Shown here in pieces: positions 44,563-53,192 of a DNA stretch of 61,838 bases. Every line of letters starts with the position of its first letter. Within the stretch, counting starts at the first letter, position 1. Made by a program: the position numbers and the translations under genes. This stretch comes from Bacteroidota bacterium (GTDB taxonomy: Bacteria > Bacteroidota > Bacteroidia > Cytophagales > Microscillaceae). The stretch is from the NCBI GenBank assembly GCA_004293265.1, contig RDXZ01000010.1:1-61838 (forward strand), given 5' to 3'. The notes under the pieces are model-generated. The model worked only from the letters and a program-made list of their open reading frames with translations, searched no databases and was not told the DNA's origin.

Positions 44563-44663
44563 TTTTTCAAAAAACGTGGTCTGTGCCGAAGTTTACGGAG
44601 GTCTGACCGCGTTTTTTGAAAAATTACACACTTTTTTGAATTATTGTTATGCCGAACTCACGT
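44563..44663 (+). repeat. copy A of the AGGTCTGACC repeat family
   Basis: A 19-bp stem, TTTTTCAAAAAACGTGGTC (44563-44581), pairs with 44605-44623 (one G.U). It is followed by ACACACTTTTTTGAATTATTG and the family end complementary to ACGTGAGTTCGGCATAAC. Other copies at 48320-48415 and 61068-61150. Confidence 0.75.
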
Positions 44664-44705
44664 TATTTAGGTTATTTTGGTGCAAGCGCGGACACCTGCA
44701 CCAGT
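44664..44705 (+). repeat. partial copy of the 313-433 element
   Basis: 25 bp identical to 318-342 (TATTTAGGTTATTTTGGTGC and on), then a shortened second arm CACCTGCACCAG. The right outer arm is lost. It abuts copy A exactly. Confidence 0.6.
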
Positions 44706-44806
44706 GAGATATTTTTTAACTAAAAATATTTCAAAAAAAATATTATTTAGTCTAAGTTTTCGTTATATTCTAAACTAAAATTCATTCATTTATAAAATAG
44801 TAAAAT

Positions 44807-45787
44807 ATGTTGTTATTTTTTGATTTTATTCCGCCAATGTTATTTTTAGCTATGTATCTTGGTGGACTTATTATGTTGATTACGGGTATGTCATTGGGAA
44901 GAGTTTTATTAGAAAAAGATTATTCTGGTCAATTAAAAATCCCAAATTTATCCAACACACATAAATCTGCGGGCAATTTTTCGTCAATTGCTTTTATGAT
45001 GCGTGGCATATCGGGCGTGAGCGAGGTTTTATTATTAGGATTAATTCAAAAAAACTATCTAAGACGAAATATTAACGATGATAGTATTTTGGAACAAGTG
45101 CCTAATCACCCGCCTATCGAAGCATTAAATCAACACGAATTAAAGATTTTTGATTGTTTTACGCACCCACTTTCTATCAGACAAGCATTTGATATGTGGA
45201 TTTTAAAAAATGCTATTCAAGATGCAAGCACACATTACGAAAAAGAATTGATTGATGCAGGTTTGATTATTTCCGAAAAAACGAATAAAGCCTTTGAAAC
45301 TCTATCCATTTTTTCTTTTGTATTGCTATTAGGAATTGGTTTGGTAAGGCTTACTTGGGCATCTTTGGCAGGATTTACCAATGTTGGACTTTTAGTTTTG
45401 TTATTATTATTGAGTGTACCTGCTTTCAGAATAACAAGTAAATTTACTTTCAAACGCATCACAAAAAAAGGAAAAAAATATTTAAAAACTTTAAGAGAAA
45501 CATTTTCTCCCTTACAACCAAAAATCAGAGAAGAGTACGCCAATGCACAGATGCAAGGAATACCCAGCGAATATTTAGCCTTAGTAAGCGTTTTTGGACT
45601 GAATGTTTTATCAGATTCTCCCGAATACAAACATTTTTCAGACAATAATCAAGGTAGTATTAATAACTCGTCATATTCAGGTTTTGGTTGTGGTGGCGTA
45701 GGCGGTGGAGATGCTGGAGGTGGCTTAGGTTGTGGTGGAAGTGGTTGTGGTGGCGGCGGTTGTGGCGGCGGCTGTGGTGGTGGTTAA
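44807..45787 (+). CDS. TIGR04222-like membrane protein with Gly/Cys-rich tail
   Basis: 326 residues. A hydrophobic N-terminal helix (about 3-31), a soluble middle (helices, HPPIEALNQHELKIFDCF, RQAFDMWIL), two helices at about 165-205 (FVLLLGIGLVRL; VGLLVLLLLLSVPAF), and a cytoplasmic or periplasmic domain to about 280. The last 45 residues are nearly all glycine and cysteine. This design matches the TIGR04222 family, whose members end in GGGCGGGGCGG-like tails of unknown purpose. The tail could bind metal or form disulfides, which is guesswork. Confidence 0.75.
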   Translation: MLLFFDFIPPMLFLAMYLGGLIMLITGMSLGRVLLEKDYSGQLKIPNLSNTHKSAGNFSSIAFMMRGISGVSEVLLLGLIQKNYLRRNINDDSILEQVPNHPPIEALNQHELKIFDCFTHPLSIRQAFDMWILKNAIQDASTHYEKELIDAGLIISEKTNKAFETLSIFSFVLLLGIGLVRLTWASLAGFTNVGLLVLLLLLSVPAFRITSKFTFKRITKKGKKYLKTLRETFSPLQPKIREEYANAQMQGIPSEYLALVSVFGLNVLSDSPEYKHFSDNNQGSINNSSYSGFGCGGVGGGDAGGGLGCGGSGCGGGGCGGGCGGG

Positions 45788-45790
45788 TGA

Positions 45791-45882
45791 GTAAGAAAAA
45801 ATATTTTTTCTTAAAAATATATTCATAAAAAACGCTTAAATACGGCATAAATATCATAAAAAAAAATTTTTTTATGATATTT
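45791..45882. repeat. two AT-rich palindromes after the TIGR04222-like gene
   Basis: TAAGAAAAAATATTTTTTCT (start 45791, palindrome to 45812) and AATATCATAAAAAAAA (about 45850-45865) answered by its complement (to about 45882). Either may end transcription; neither has a clear T-tail outside its arms. Confidence 0.5.
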
Positions 45883-45883
45883 A

Positions 45884-45914
45884 TTTGTTATTCTCAAAAA
45901 AAATATTATATTTG
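45884..45914 (+). promoter_or_regulatory. promoter of the 7TMR-SpoIIE gene
   Basis: TTTG (45884-45887), 19-bp spacer, TATATTTG (45907-45914). It lies just after an alternative start at 45885, so translation at 45951 is indicated. Confidence 0.7.
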
Positions 45915-45950
45915 TATCATAAAGCATTTATTAAAATTCTATCTTGGCTT

Positions 45951-48026
45951 ATGTATAAATATTTTACAACTATTATTTTGTTTTTTTCTATTTTCTCGCT
46001 TCTCAAAGCACAATATAATCCTGCAAACAATCTTAATTTTTTAGAAGATAAAACAGAAAAAATTACCTTTGAAGAAATCAAAAGTGGAAAATATGATAAA
46101 AAATTTCAAAAAAATACACAAAATATTTTAAATTTTGGCAATTCGACACATATTTATTGGCTAAAATTTTCTTATCAAAATCCTACTAATGAAAAATATT
46201 ATTTGGAAATAAGCAATGGAATGTTGGATAAAGTTACTTTTTATACGCTCAATGATAAAAATGAAATCCAACAACAAGAAATGGGCGGAACTTTGCCTCG
46301 CTCAAAAAAAAATATCAAAACCAATGCTTTGCTTTTTGAACTTTTAGAAAATAGAAAAGAAAATATTTATTGGATAAAAATAAAAAGTAATTTTCCGATA
46401 GAAATTCCGATGCAAATTGATGTTCTTCCAAAACTTTTAGAAAAACATCATACCAATGATATTTTTTTGGGAATGTATTTTGGAATAATGCTTGTGATGG
46501 GGCTTTACAATCTTTTTTTGTTTTTATCTATCAAAGACAAAGTTTATTTTTATTATGTGTTGTATGTTTGGAGTATTGGATTTTTTTATTTGCATTTAAA
46601 AGGCTTTATCAATGATGTTTTTTGGGGAGAAATGCCTTTTCTTAATTTTTACACGCCTTTTTATTCTTGTATTCCGCCTTTGGGTATGGTATTGTTTGCT
46701 AATTCTTTTTTGAATACCAAAAAATATACTCCTATTTTGCACCAAATTTCTAAACTTTTTTTTCTTATTTTTATAGGTTGTATGATTGCCAATTTATTGG
46801 GTGATTTTGTGATAAGTGCAAGCATTAGTCAATTATCTTCATTAATTTTGGTATTGTATATGCTTTTTATGGGAATAATGGTACATACAAAAGGAAATCC
46901 GTTGGCAAAGTTTTTTATTATTTCGTGGTCAGTTTATATTGCAAGTGTTGTGATTTTTATTATGCAAGTTGCTGGAGTTATTTCCTCTACCACTTTCACA
47001 AGTAATTCTGTTTTGTACGGCACAATGATAGAATTAGTTTTACTTTCTTTTGCATTGGCATATAGAATTAATTTATTAAAAACCGAAAATTTAAACATTA
47101 TTCGACAACAAAATGAAATTTTAGAGATAAAAGTAGAAGCCAGAACATCAGAATTAAGTTTATTGAATAGGGAAATAAATGCTCAAAACGAAGAATTAAC
47201 GCAATCTCAAGAGGAATTAAAAGCCCAAAGAGATTTTATAGAAATGCAAAAAAATGATATGGAATCGTATAATACCAAAATCAAAAGTAGCATCAATGCG
47301 TCTAAAATTATTCAAAACTCGATACTGCCTTCTGATAAAACGCTTCAACAAATTTTAAAAAATTATTTTATTTTGTATCTACCCAAAGATGAAGTTTCAG
47401 GTGATTTTTATTGGGTTCAAGAAATAGAAGATGGATTTATTTTGGCTTGTATTGATTGTACAGGGCATGGCGTTCCTGGCGCATTTATGACTACCATTGC
47501 CAATAGTTTGCTTGATGAAATTATTATTTTAGAAAAAAATATTATTCCTGCACAAATTTTGGAAAGGCTTAACCAAAGAATTAATATTGTTTTAAAACAA
47601 GATGAAACGAATAATCAAAATGGAATGGATATTTCTATTATCACATTTCAAAAAGAAAATATGAATAATATTCTCCATTTTGCAGGTGCGAAATTGAATT
47701 TATATTATTATCAAAATCAGGAATTAAAAGAAATAAAAGGCACAAGAAAATCTATTGGTAGCGTGTATGATACAAATCAAACCTTTGAAAATCATACAAT
47801 TATTCTTGAAAATACATCAACTTTATATTTATCTACTGATGGATTTAGCGACCAAAACAACGAACAAAGAAAAAAAATTGGTGATAAAAACTTTTTTAAT
47901 ATCTTAAATGAAATTCAATCATTTTCTTTGGATATTCAAAAAGAAAAATTGAATGAAATACTATTGAATCAAATGGAAAACACATCTCAAAGAGATGATG
48001 TTTTGGTGATTGGTATTCGTATTTGA
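45951..48026 (+). CDS. 7TMR-DISM sensor with SpoIIE-type phosphatase
   Basis: 691 residues from MYKYFTTIILFF. Signal peptide about 1-20; periplasmic DISMED2-like domain (about 35-160; FGNSTHIYWLKFSYQN, YYLEISNGMLDKVTFY); seven helices (about 165-380); coiled coil (about 385-450); PP2C/SpoIIE phosphatase (about 460-691) with GDFYWV, ACIDCTGHGVPGAFM (metal-binding D and G-H-G), YLSTDGFSDQN and RDDVLVIGI. The aspartates for Mg/Mn are kept, so active phosphatase is likely. It probably dephosphorylates an anti-sigma antagonist after an envelope signal; partner not in the window. A paralogue in sensor design is at 38611. Confidence 0.9.
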   Translation: MYKYFTTIILFFSIFSLLKAQYNPANNLNFLEDKTEKITFEEIKSGKYDKKFQKNTQNILNFGNSTHIYWLKFSYQNPTNEKYYLEISNGMLDKVTFYTLNDKNEIQQQEMGGTLPRSKKNIKTNALLFELLENRKENIYWIKIKSNFPIEIPMQIDVLPKLLEKHHTNDIFLGMYFGIMLVMGLYNLFLFLSIKDKVYFYYVLYVWSIGFFYLHLKGFINDVFWGEMPFLNFYTPFYSCIPPLGMVLFANSFLNTKKYTPILHQISKLFFLIFIGCMIANLLGDFVISASISQLSSLILVLYMLFMGIMVHTKGNPLAKFFIISWSVYIASVVIFIMQVAGVISSTTFTSNSVLYGTMIELVLLSFALAYRINLLKTENLNIIRQQNEILEIKVEARTSELSLLNREINAQNEELTQSQEELKAQRDFIEMQKNDMESYNTKIKSSINASKIIQNSILPSDKTLQQILKNYFILYLPKDEVSGDFYWVQEIEDGFILACIDCTGHGVPGAFMTTIANSLLDEIIILEKNIIPAQILERLNQRINIVLKQDETNNQNGMDISIITFQKENMNNILHFAGAKLNLYYYQNQELKEIKGTRKSIGSVYDTNQTFENHTIILENTSTLYLSTDGFSDQNNEQRKKIGDKNFFNILNEIQSFSLDIQKEKLNEILLNQMENTSQRDDVLVIGIRI

Positions 48027-48510
48027 TGAGATAAGTATTATTTTTACGTGAGTTCGGGATAACTTTTATTTATAACCATCTGATTTTCAATTATTTATAT
48101 ATAAATATTATTTTTATTAAAATATTTTGACTGGTTATTTGAAATAATAGTCAGAATTAAACGCCGTAGGCGTGTTATCTTTGTAGAAAATAAAAAAAAT
48201 AAATAAAAACTCCGTAGGAGTGATATAAATAGTGTTTGGTAAATAGAATAAATTTTGAGATACCACTCGGATTTATATAATATTTTTTTATTGCTACAAA
48301 GATATTACTTCGTTGGGGTAATTTTTCAAAAAACAAGGTCTGTGCATATCAGGTCTGACCTCGTTTTTTTGAAAAATTACACATTTTTTGAACTATTGTT
48401 ATCCCGAACTCATGTTTTCTTAAATATTTTCTGATATTTTATAACAAAATCCATAAAAAATTTGTTTATTTGCATATCAAAACAATATTAACACATAAAT
48501 CTCTTTTTCA
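48027..48510. other. 484-bp gap, almost wholly an inverted-repeat element
   Basis: Apart from the element at 48046-48415 only about 95 bp remain, which serve as upstream DNA for the GH57-like gene. No clear promoter box was found; TTTATTTG near 48463 is one mismatch off. Confidence 0.55.
48046..48415. mobile_element. 370-bp MITE-like element with 18-bp terminal inverted repeats
   Basis: Left end ACGTGAGTTCGGGATAAC (48046-48063); right end is its complement with one change (48398-48415). Inside are the arm TTTTCAATTATTTATATA (about 48088), the short GC palindromes CGCCGTAGGCG and CTCCGTAGGAG (about 48160-48215), and copy B of the AGGTCTGACC hairpin (48320-48378). It carries no coding region. 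The two ends occur alone elsewhere (5115, 44663, 61068), so they are recognised units. Non-autonomous; no transposase in the window to move it. Confidence 0.65.
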
Positions 48511-50928
48511 ATGGAACGTTATGTTTGCATTCATGGACATTTTTATCAGCCACCACGAGAAAATGCGTGGTTAGAAGAAATTGAACAACAAGAAGCTGCC
48601 GCCCCTTTTCACGATTGGAATCAAAAAATAAACACAGAATGTTATAAAACTAATACAGTTGCGCGTATTTTGAATACACAAAACGAAATCGTAGATATTG
48701 TTAATAATCACGCAAAAATTAGTTTTAATTATGGACCAACTTTATTATCTTGGCAAAAAAAATATGCTCCTTTTACTTATCAGGCTATCATAGAAGGCGA
48801 TATCGAAAGTAGAAAAAACTTTGGTGGACATGGCTCGGCTATGGCACAAGTTTATAATCATATCATTATGCCCTTAGCCAATAAAAGAGATAAAGAAACA
48901 CAGGTAATTTGGGGAATCAAAGATTTTGAAAGTCATTATGGACGCAAACCCGAAGGTATGTGGCTGGCTGAGGCTGCCGTAGATACAGAAAGTTTGGAAG
49001 TAATGGCACAATTTGGTATCAAATTTACGGTTTTAGCACCTAATCAAGCCAAAAGATTTAGAAAAATTGGAGGAGAAGAATGGTATAACGGCATCGAAAC
49101 AAGACGTTCTTATATTTGTAATTTGCCCTCAGGGAAAAAAATTGCGTTGTTTTTTTATGACGGAGAGGTTTCGCAAGGCGTGGCTTTCAAAGGATATTTG
49201 AATGATGGAAAAAAATTTGCACACGAATTAGCCAATGCTTTTTATCATAATGCTGGTTTTCCACAATTGGTACATATTGCTACTGACGGAGAAAGTTATG
49301 GACATCACCATAAATTAGGAGAAATGGCTTTAGCGTATTGTTTGAGGTATATCGAAGAAAATAATTTAGCAAAAATTACGAATTATAGTCAATATTTGGA
49401 ACTTTGTCCACCCGAATTTGAAGTCGAAATTCACGAAAATAGTTCTTGGAGTTGCGCACATGGCGTAGAGCGTTGGCGAAGCAATTGTGGTTGTAGTACA
49501 GGCGGAGGCGCAGGCTGGCATCAACATTGGCGTAAACCTTTGCGAGAAGGATTAGATGTTGTTCGTGATGAGTTGATTAAAGTGTATGAAACCGAAATGC
49601 GAAAATATCATTTAAAACCTTGGGCTTTGCGAAATGAATATATTGAAGTGATTTTGGATAGAAGTAATTATAATATTGATAAATTTTTTAAAAAACATTT
49701 TGAAAATTTGGTAATTACGCCTGAAATCAAAACAAATATTATGCGTTTGTTAGAAATGCAAAGGCAGGCTTTGTTGATGTACACAAGTTGTGCTTGGTTT
49801 TTTAATGAAATTTCTGGTTTGGAAACAGTCCAAGTTTTGCAATATGCTAATCGTGCTTTGCAACTTGGGGAGCGTGTGAGTGGAAAATTAGTAGAAGATA
49901 AATTTTTAGATATTCTTGAAAAAGCACCAAGCAATGAAAGAAAATATGTCAATGGAAAAAAAATCTACAACGAATTGGTAAGCCCAACTCGTCTTTCTCT
50001 CACAAAAGTTGGTATGCACTATGCAGTAGCCTCTTTGTTTTCTGAAGATGTAGAAAAAATTGATGTATTGAATTATCACGCTGAAAATGAATATTTTGAT
50101 AGGCTCGAAGCAGGCGTTCAAAAAATGGCATTAGGACGAACTACGATTTGTTCAAATATTACTTTTTCAAGAAAACCTTTTAGTTTTATTGTTTTGTATT
50201 TAGGACAACATCAAATTTTTGGTTCAGCAGTAGAGGACTTTCCTGCGGATAAATTTGAAGAAATGGCAAAAAAATCTAAAAAATATTTTAAAGAAAGTAA
50301 TTTAGCAGAAGTTTTACATATTATTCAAACATCTTTTCCAAATGCAACTAATTTTTCAATTCTTGAACTTTTCAAAGATGATAAAATAAAAGTATTGAAT
50401 CAAATTTTGGAAGCAAGTTTGGAACAAGCCGCCAATTCATATAGTCAAATTTATGAACGCGATTATAATATTTTAAATTTGATGCGAACAAAACATTTGC
50501 CCGTACCATTTTTATTGAAGCGAAATTTAGAAGTTGTTATCGAAAAAGAAATCGAAGATTTTTTTGAAAAAAAATCATTAGATACACATAAATTAAAAAC
50601 TTTATCCGATGAAGTTTCGCTTTGGCACGTACCTTTGAACAAAGAAGAATTAGCTTTAAGTGCTTCACGCAGGTTAAAGGAATTAATGAATTTTTATTTT
50701 TTAGATGATTCACAAACAAAATTATTGACTAAAATTAGTGAAATTATATCTTGTTTGAAAACAATGGATATTTATCCTTCTATTAGTGATTTACAAAATA
50801 TTTTGTTTAAAGTTTCTAAAATTGTGTTACCAAATTGGAAAACTGAAATAAAAAATAATCCAAACTTAGAAAATGATAAAAAAATATTCTTAGATTTGTG
50901 CAAACAAGTAAATCTTATTGTGGAATAA
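48511..50928 (+). CDS. GH57-like alpha-glucan glycosidase, DUF3536 family
   Basis: 805 residues. The N-terminal 300 residues have the GH57 layout: HGHFYQPPREN near the start, GMWLAEAAVDTESLEVM with a probable catalytic glutamate, and HIATDGESYGHHH with the probable acid/base aspartate. The C-terminal 500 residues match the DUF3536 part of this family (SCAHGVERWRSNCGCSTGG, then long helices). Substrate is probably an intracellular alpha-glucan, since no signal peptide is present. No glycogen genes surround it. Ends 29 bp before a lipoprotein gene. Confidence 0.9.
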   Translation: MERYVCIHGHFYQPPRENAWLEEIEQQEAAAPFHDWNQKINTECYKTNTVARILNTQNEIVDIVNNHAKISFNYGPTLLSWQKKYAPFTYQAIIEGDIESRKNFGGHGSAMAQVYNHIIMPLANKRDKETQVIWGIKDFESHYGRKPEGMWLAEAAVDTESLEVMAQFGIKFTVLAPNQAKRFRKIGGEEWYNGIETRRSYICNLPSGKKIALFFYDGEVSQGVAFKGYLNDGKKFAHELANAFYHNAGFPQLVHIATDGESYGHHHKLGEMALAYCLRYIEENNLAKITNYSQYLELCPPEFEVEIHENSSWSCAHGVERWRSNCGCSTGGGAGWHQHWRKPLREGLDVVRDELIKVYETEMRKYHLKPWALRNEYIEVILDRSNYNIDKFFKKHFENLVITPEIKTNIMRLLEMQRQALLMYTSCAWFFNEISGLETVQVLQYANRALQLGERVSGKLVEDKFLDILEKAPSNERKYVNGKKIYNELVSPTRLSLTKVGMHYAVASLFSEDVEKIDVLNYHAENEYFDRLEAGVQKMALGRTTICSNITFSRKPFSFIVLYLGQHQIFGSAVEDFPADKFEEMAKKSKKYFKESNLAEVLHIIQTSFPNATNFSILELFKDDKIKVLNQILEASLEQAANSYSQIYERDYNILNLMRTKHLPVPFLLKRNLEVVIEKEIEDFFEKKSLDTHKLKTLSDEVSLWHVPLNKEELALSASRRLKELMNFYFLDDSQTKLLTKISEIISCLKTMDIYPSISDLQNILFKVSKIVLPNWKTEIKNNPNLENDKKIFLDLCKQVNLIVE

Positions 50929-50957
50929 ATTTTTTAAACACAAAAATATATTATAAA

Positions 50958-51467
50958 ATGAAAAAAATAATCTTATCTATCGCACTGGTCGCTTGTATGG
51001 GCTTGACTTCTTGCGGAAGCGGAGGAGAAAAAACCGCTAACGAAAACGCTGAAAAAACCGCTGACGCATCAAAAGATGCCAACAAAAAAGAACCCGAAAA
51101 AGTAGAAGAAACTGACAAAACCGAAGCACCCACAAAACCATCAGCAGAAGGTTTGAAAATTGCTAAAAAATGGAAAATGGTTAAATTTACACATACAGAC
51201 GGAAAAGAAGAAAAAGAACCTGAAAAAAATTCTGTCAAAATTTTAAATCTAAAAGATGACGGAACTTTCGAACAATTGATGAATGATAAAGTTATCAACG
51301 CAGGAAATTGGAAGTTAGACGGAAAAAGTATCGTTTTGAAAAAAGCAGGAGCAAGTGGAGCAGAAGTTAAAGAAGAAAAACTAAACGTGAAATCGAGCAA
51401 CGATAAACAATTAGTTACGGTTGATGATGACGGAAAAATGACCGAAACTTTTGAAGTGGTAAAATAA
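50958..51467 (+). CDS. lipoprotein with lipocalin-like domain
   Basis: 169 residues from MKKIILSIALVACMGLTSC; the lipobox LTSC ends the signal. A charged Lys/Glu/Ala linker (about 22-65) is followed by a small domain with KKWKMVKFTHTDG, then NAGNWKLDGKSIVLKK and a last strand ETFEVVK, as in lipocalin-like (DUF4923/DUF5004-type) barrels. It resembles the duplicated lipoproteins at 32 kb in plan but not in sequence. A longer frame from 50898 overlaps the GH57-like gene and adds no signal sense. Terminator follows at 51498. Confidence 0.8.
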   Translation: MKKIILSIALVACMGLTSCGSGGEKTANENAEKTADASKDANKKEPEKVEETDKTEAPTKPSAEGLKIAKKWKMVKFTHTDGKEEKEPEKNSVKILNLKDDGTFEQLMNDKVINAGNWKLDGKSIVLKKAGASGAEVKEEKLNVKSSNDKQLVTVDDDGKMTETFEVVK

Positions 51468-51497
51468 TTTTTTTACCTTGCAATCTCATTTAAAACA

Positions 51498-51537
51498 AAA
51501 AATTCTCAAAATTATAAAAATAATTTTGAGAATTTTT
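51498..51537 (+). terminator. terminator after the lipoprotein gene
   Basis: A 17-bp stem (51498-51514 with 51521-51537) with A- and T-rich ends, 31 bp after the stop and just before the end of sucC on the other strand; it may serve both. Confidence 0.85.
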
Positions 51538-51559
51538 GTATTAGTTTAATCAAAAAAGA

Positions 51560-52750
51560 TTATTTTAAAACTTCTTTGACTCTTTCTGCGGCTTCTTTTA
51601 ATAAAATTGCAGAAAATACTTTTAAGCCTGATTCGTTGATAATTTTTGCACCTTCTTCTGCATTTGTGCCTTGCAAACGCACAATGATTGGCACAGGAAT
51701 ATTACCAATTTTTTTGTATGCTTCCACAATACCTGTCGCAACTCTATCACAACGCACAATACCACCAAAAATATTAATTAAAATGGCTTTTACATTCGCA
51801 TCTTTTAAAATAATTCTAAAGCCTGCTTCTACGGTTTTTGCGTTAGCGCCACCGCCCACGTCTAAGAAATTAGCGGGTTCGCCACCTGAAATTTTGATAA
51901 TATCCATCGTTGCCATTGCCAAACCAGCTCCATTGACCATACAGCCCACGTTTCCGTCCAATTTAACATAGTTCAAATCAGAGGCTTTTGCTTCGACTTC
52001 AAAAGGGTCTTCTTCGCGAATATCACGCATTTCTTCCAAATCTTTATGACGATACAAAGCATTATCATCTAAATTTACTTTGGCATCAACGGCGATAATT
52101 TTGTTGTCTGATGTTTTTAATGCAGGATTTATTTCAAACAAAGAAGCATCGATATCATCATAAGCTTTGTATAAATTTTTCAAAAAAGCGACCATTTCTT
52201 TGAACGCATTTCCTTCCAAACCCAATGCAAAAGCAACTTTTCTTGCTTGAAAATCTTGGAAACCTACACTTGGCTCGATAATTTCTTTAATCAATTTTTC
52301 GGGGTGATGTTCTGCTACTTCTTCGATATCCATTCCACCTTCGGCACTTGCAATCAATACATTTTTGCCTGTGCTGCGGTCAAGCAAAATACTGATGTAG
52401 TATTCTTTTGGTTCGCTTTCTCCCGGATAATACACATCTTCGGCGATTAAAACCATATTTACTTTTTTTCCTTCTGCGCCTGTTTGGGGAGTGATGAGTT
52501 GCATACCGATAATTTTTTCGGCAGTTGGCACAACTTCGTCTATGCCTTTGGCTAATTTGACACCGCCTCCTTTACCTCGTCCACCTGCATGAATTTGTGC
52601 TTTAATCACAAACCATTTTGTACCTGTTTGTGCTGAGAGTGCTTTTGCCGCCTCCAATGCTTTTTCAGGAGATTCTGCTACAAGTCCTTCTTGTATTCGG
52701 ACTCCGTATTTTTTCAGAATGTTTTTTGATTGATATTCGTGAAGATTCAT
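51560..52750 (-). CDS. sucC: succinyl-CoA synthetase subunit beta
   Basis: 396 residues, ATP-grasp fold. MNLHEYQSKNILKKYG is the standard start. Key parts are KAQIHAGGRGKGGGVKL (ATP-grasp loop), VMVAEDVYYPGESEPKEYYISILLDR-like segment, FEINPALKTSD, GNVGCMVNGAGLAMATMD (nucleotide/CoA region) and FLDVGGGANAKTVEAGF. Gives ATP or GTP from succinyl-CoA in the TCA cycle. The alpha-subunit gene sucD is not adjacent, as in several Bacteroidota. Promoter box TAACTTTG (52781-52788 minus) 31 bp upstream. Confidence 0.97.
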   Translation of the reverse strand: MNLHEYQSKNILKKYGVRIQEGLVAESPEKALEAAKALSAQTGTKWFVIKAQIHAGGRGKGGGVKLAKGIDEVVPTAEKIIGMQLITPQTGAEGKKVNMVLIAEDVYYPGESEPKEYYISILLDRSTGKNVLIASAEGGMDIEEVAEHHPEKLIKEIIEPSVGFQDFQARKVAFALGLEGNAFKEMVAFLKNLYKAYDDIDASLFEINPALKTSDNKIIAVDAKVNLDDNALYRHKDLEEMRDIREEDPFEVEAKASDLNYVKLDGNVGCMVNGAGLAMATMDIIKISGGEPANFLDVGGGANAKTVEAGFRIILKDANVKAILINIFGGIVRCDRVATGIVEAYKKIGNIPVPIIVRLQGTNAEEGAKIINESGLKVFSAILLKEAAERVKEVLK

Positions 52751-52780
52751 AAATAAAAAATGATTTTCTTAATTTTAGTT

Positions 52781-52788
52781 CAAAGTTA
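52781..52788 (-). promoter_or_regulatory. -7 box of sucC
   Basis: Minus-strand TAACTTTG, perfect to TAnnTTTG. Confidence 0.6.
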
Positions 52789-52894
52789 GTAATTAAATTT
52801 AAAAAAAATGATTTTTGGTATTTTTTTTTAAATTTTTATTTTTTACATTTCAAAAATAGGTTTAAAAATACCTTTTATTATTCGAAAAAAGCAT

Positions 52895-52951
52895 TTATAC
52901 AAATAAAATTTATAAAAATAAAAATCAGTTTTAATTCGTAAAATCCGCGTG
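52895..52951 (-). repeat. uninterrupted copy of the 33.5-kb repeat
   Basis: 22 bp at 52928-52949 are the exact complement of 33485-33506; the similarity resumes on the far side of the palindrome in the other copy (TTTGTATAAAT at about 52896-52912). It shows what the 33.5-kb locus looked like before the insertion. Confidence 0.6.
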
Positions 52952-53070
52952 TTTTTTTGATGAAAATACGTTTGTTTGTAAGATTTTTTTTTAGTTTGAT
53001 ACAAAATATATTTACTTTTGTTCAAGGTAAAAAATATATTTAGGCTAAAGTAAAGTATTTTTATAAACAA

Positions 53071-53120
53071 AGATAGAAAATAAATGTTTAATTACATTTT
53101 TAAACATTTATTTTCTATCT
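53071..53120 (-). terminator. terminator of the TonB receptor gene
   Basis: A perfect 20-bp stem (53071-53090 with 53101-53120), 10-nt loop, 72 bp past the receptor stop. The T-tail on the minus side is TTTGTTT; on the plus side TTTTTT, so it can act on both strands. Confidence 0.8.
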
Positions 53121-53192
53121 TTTTTATTTACTCAATTTACTATTCTAAAAAATAAAATTAATTTTATTTTAGGAATTTTTTAAGTAAAATAA

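Larger units (their letters stand above)
44297..44806. other. 510-bp gap with three repeat elements
   Basis: Contains a 90-bp palindromic element (44336-44425), a copy of the AGGTCTGACC family (44563-44663), and directly abutting it a relic of the 313-433 element (44664-44705). No gene. The region after 44710 is the upstream DNA of the TIGR04222-like gene. Confidence 0.6.
52751..53192. other. 442-bp gap between sucC and the TonB receptor
   Basis: Holds the sucC promoter, the uninterrupted copy of the dispersed repeat (52895-52951) and the TonB terminator (53071-53120). Otherwise AT-rich; no supported gene. Confidence 0.6.

Noticed and set aside
45660-45857. His-rich minus-strand frame opposite the Gly/Cys tail
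   Set aside because: It is the complement of the GGT/TGT-rich codons of the tail; the His-rich sequence is an artefact.
45885-45950. Longer start of the 7TMR-SpoIIE gene at 45885
   Set aside because: A perfect promoter (45884-45914) overlaps this stretch, and a normal signal peptide begins at 45951.
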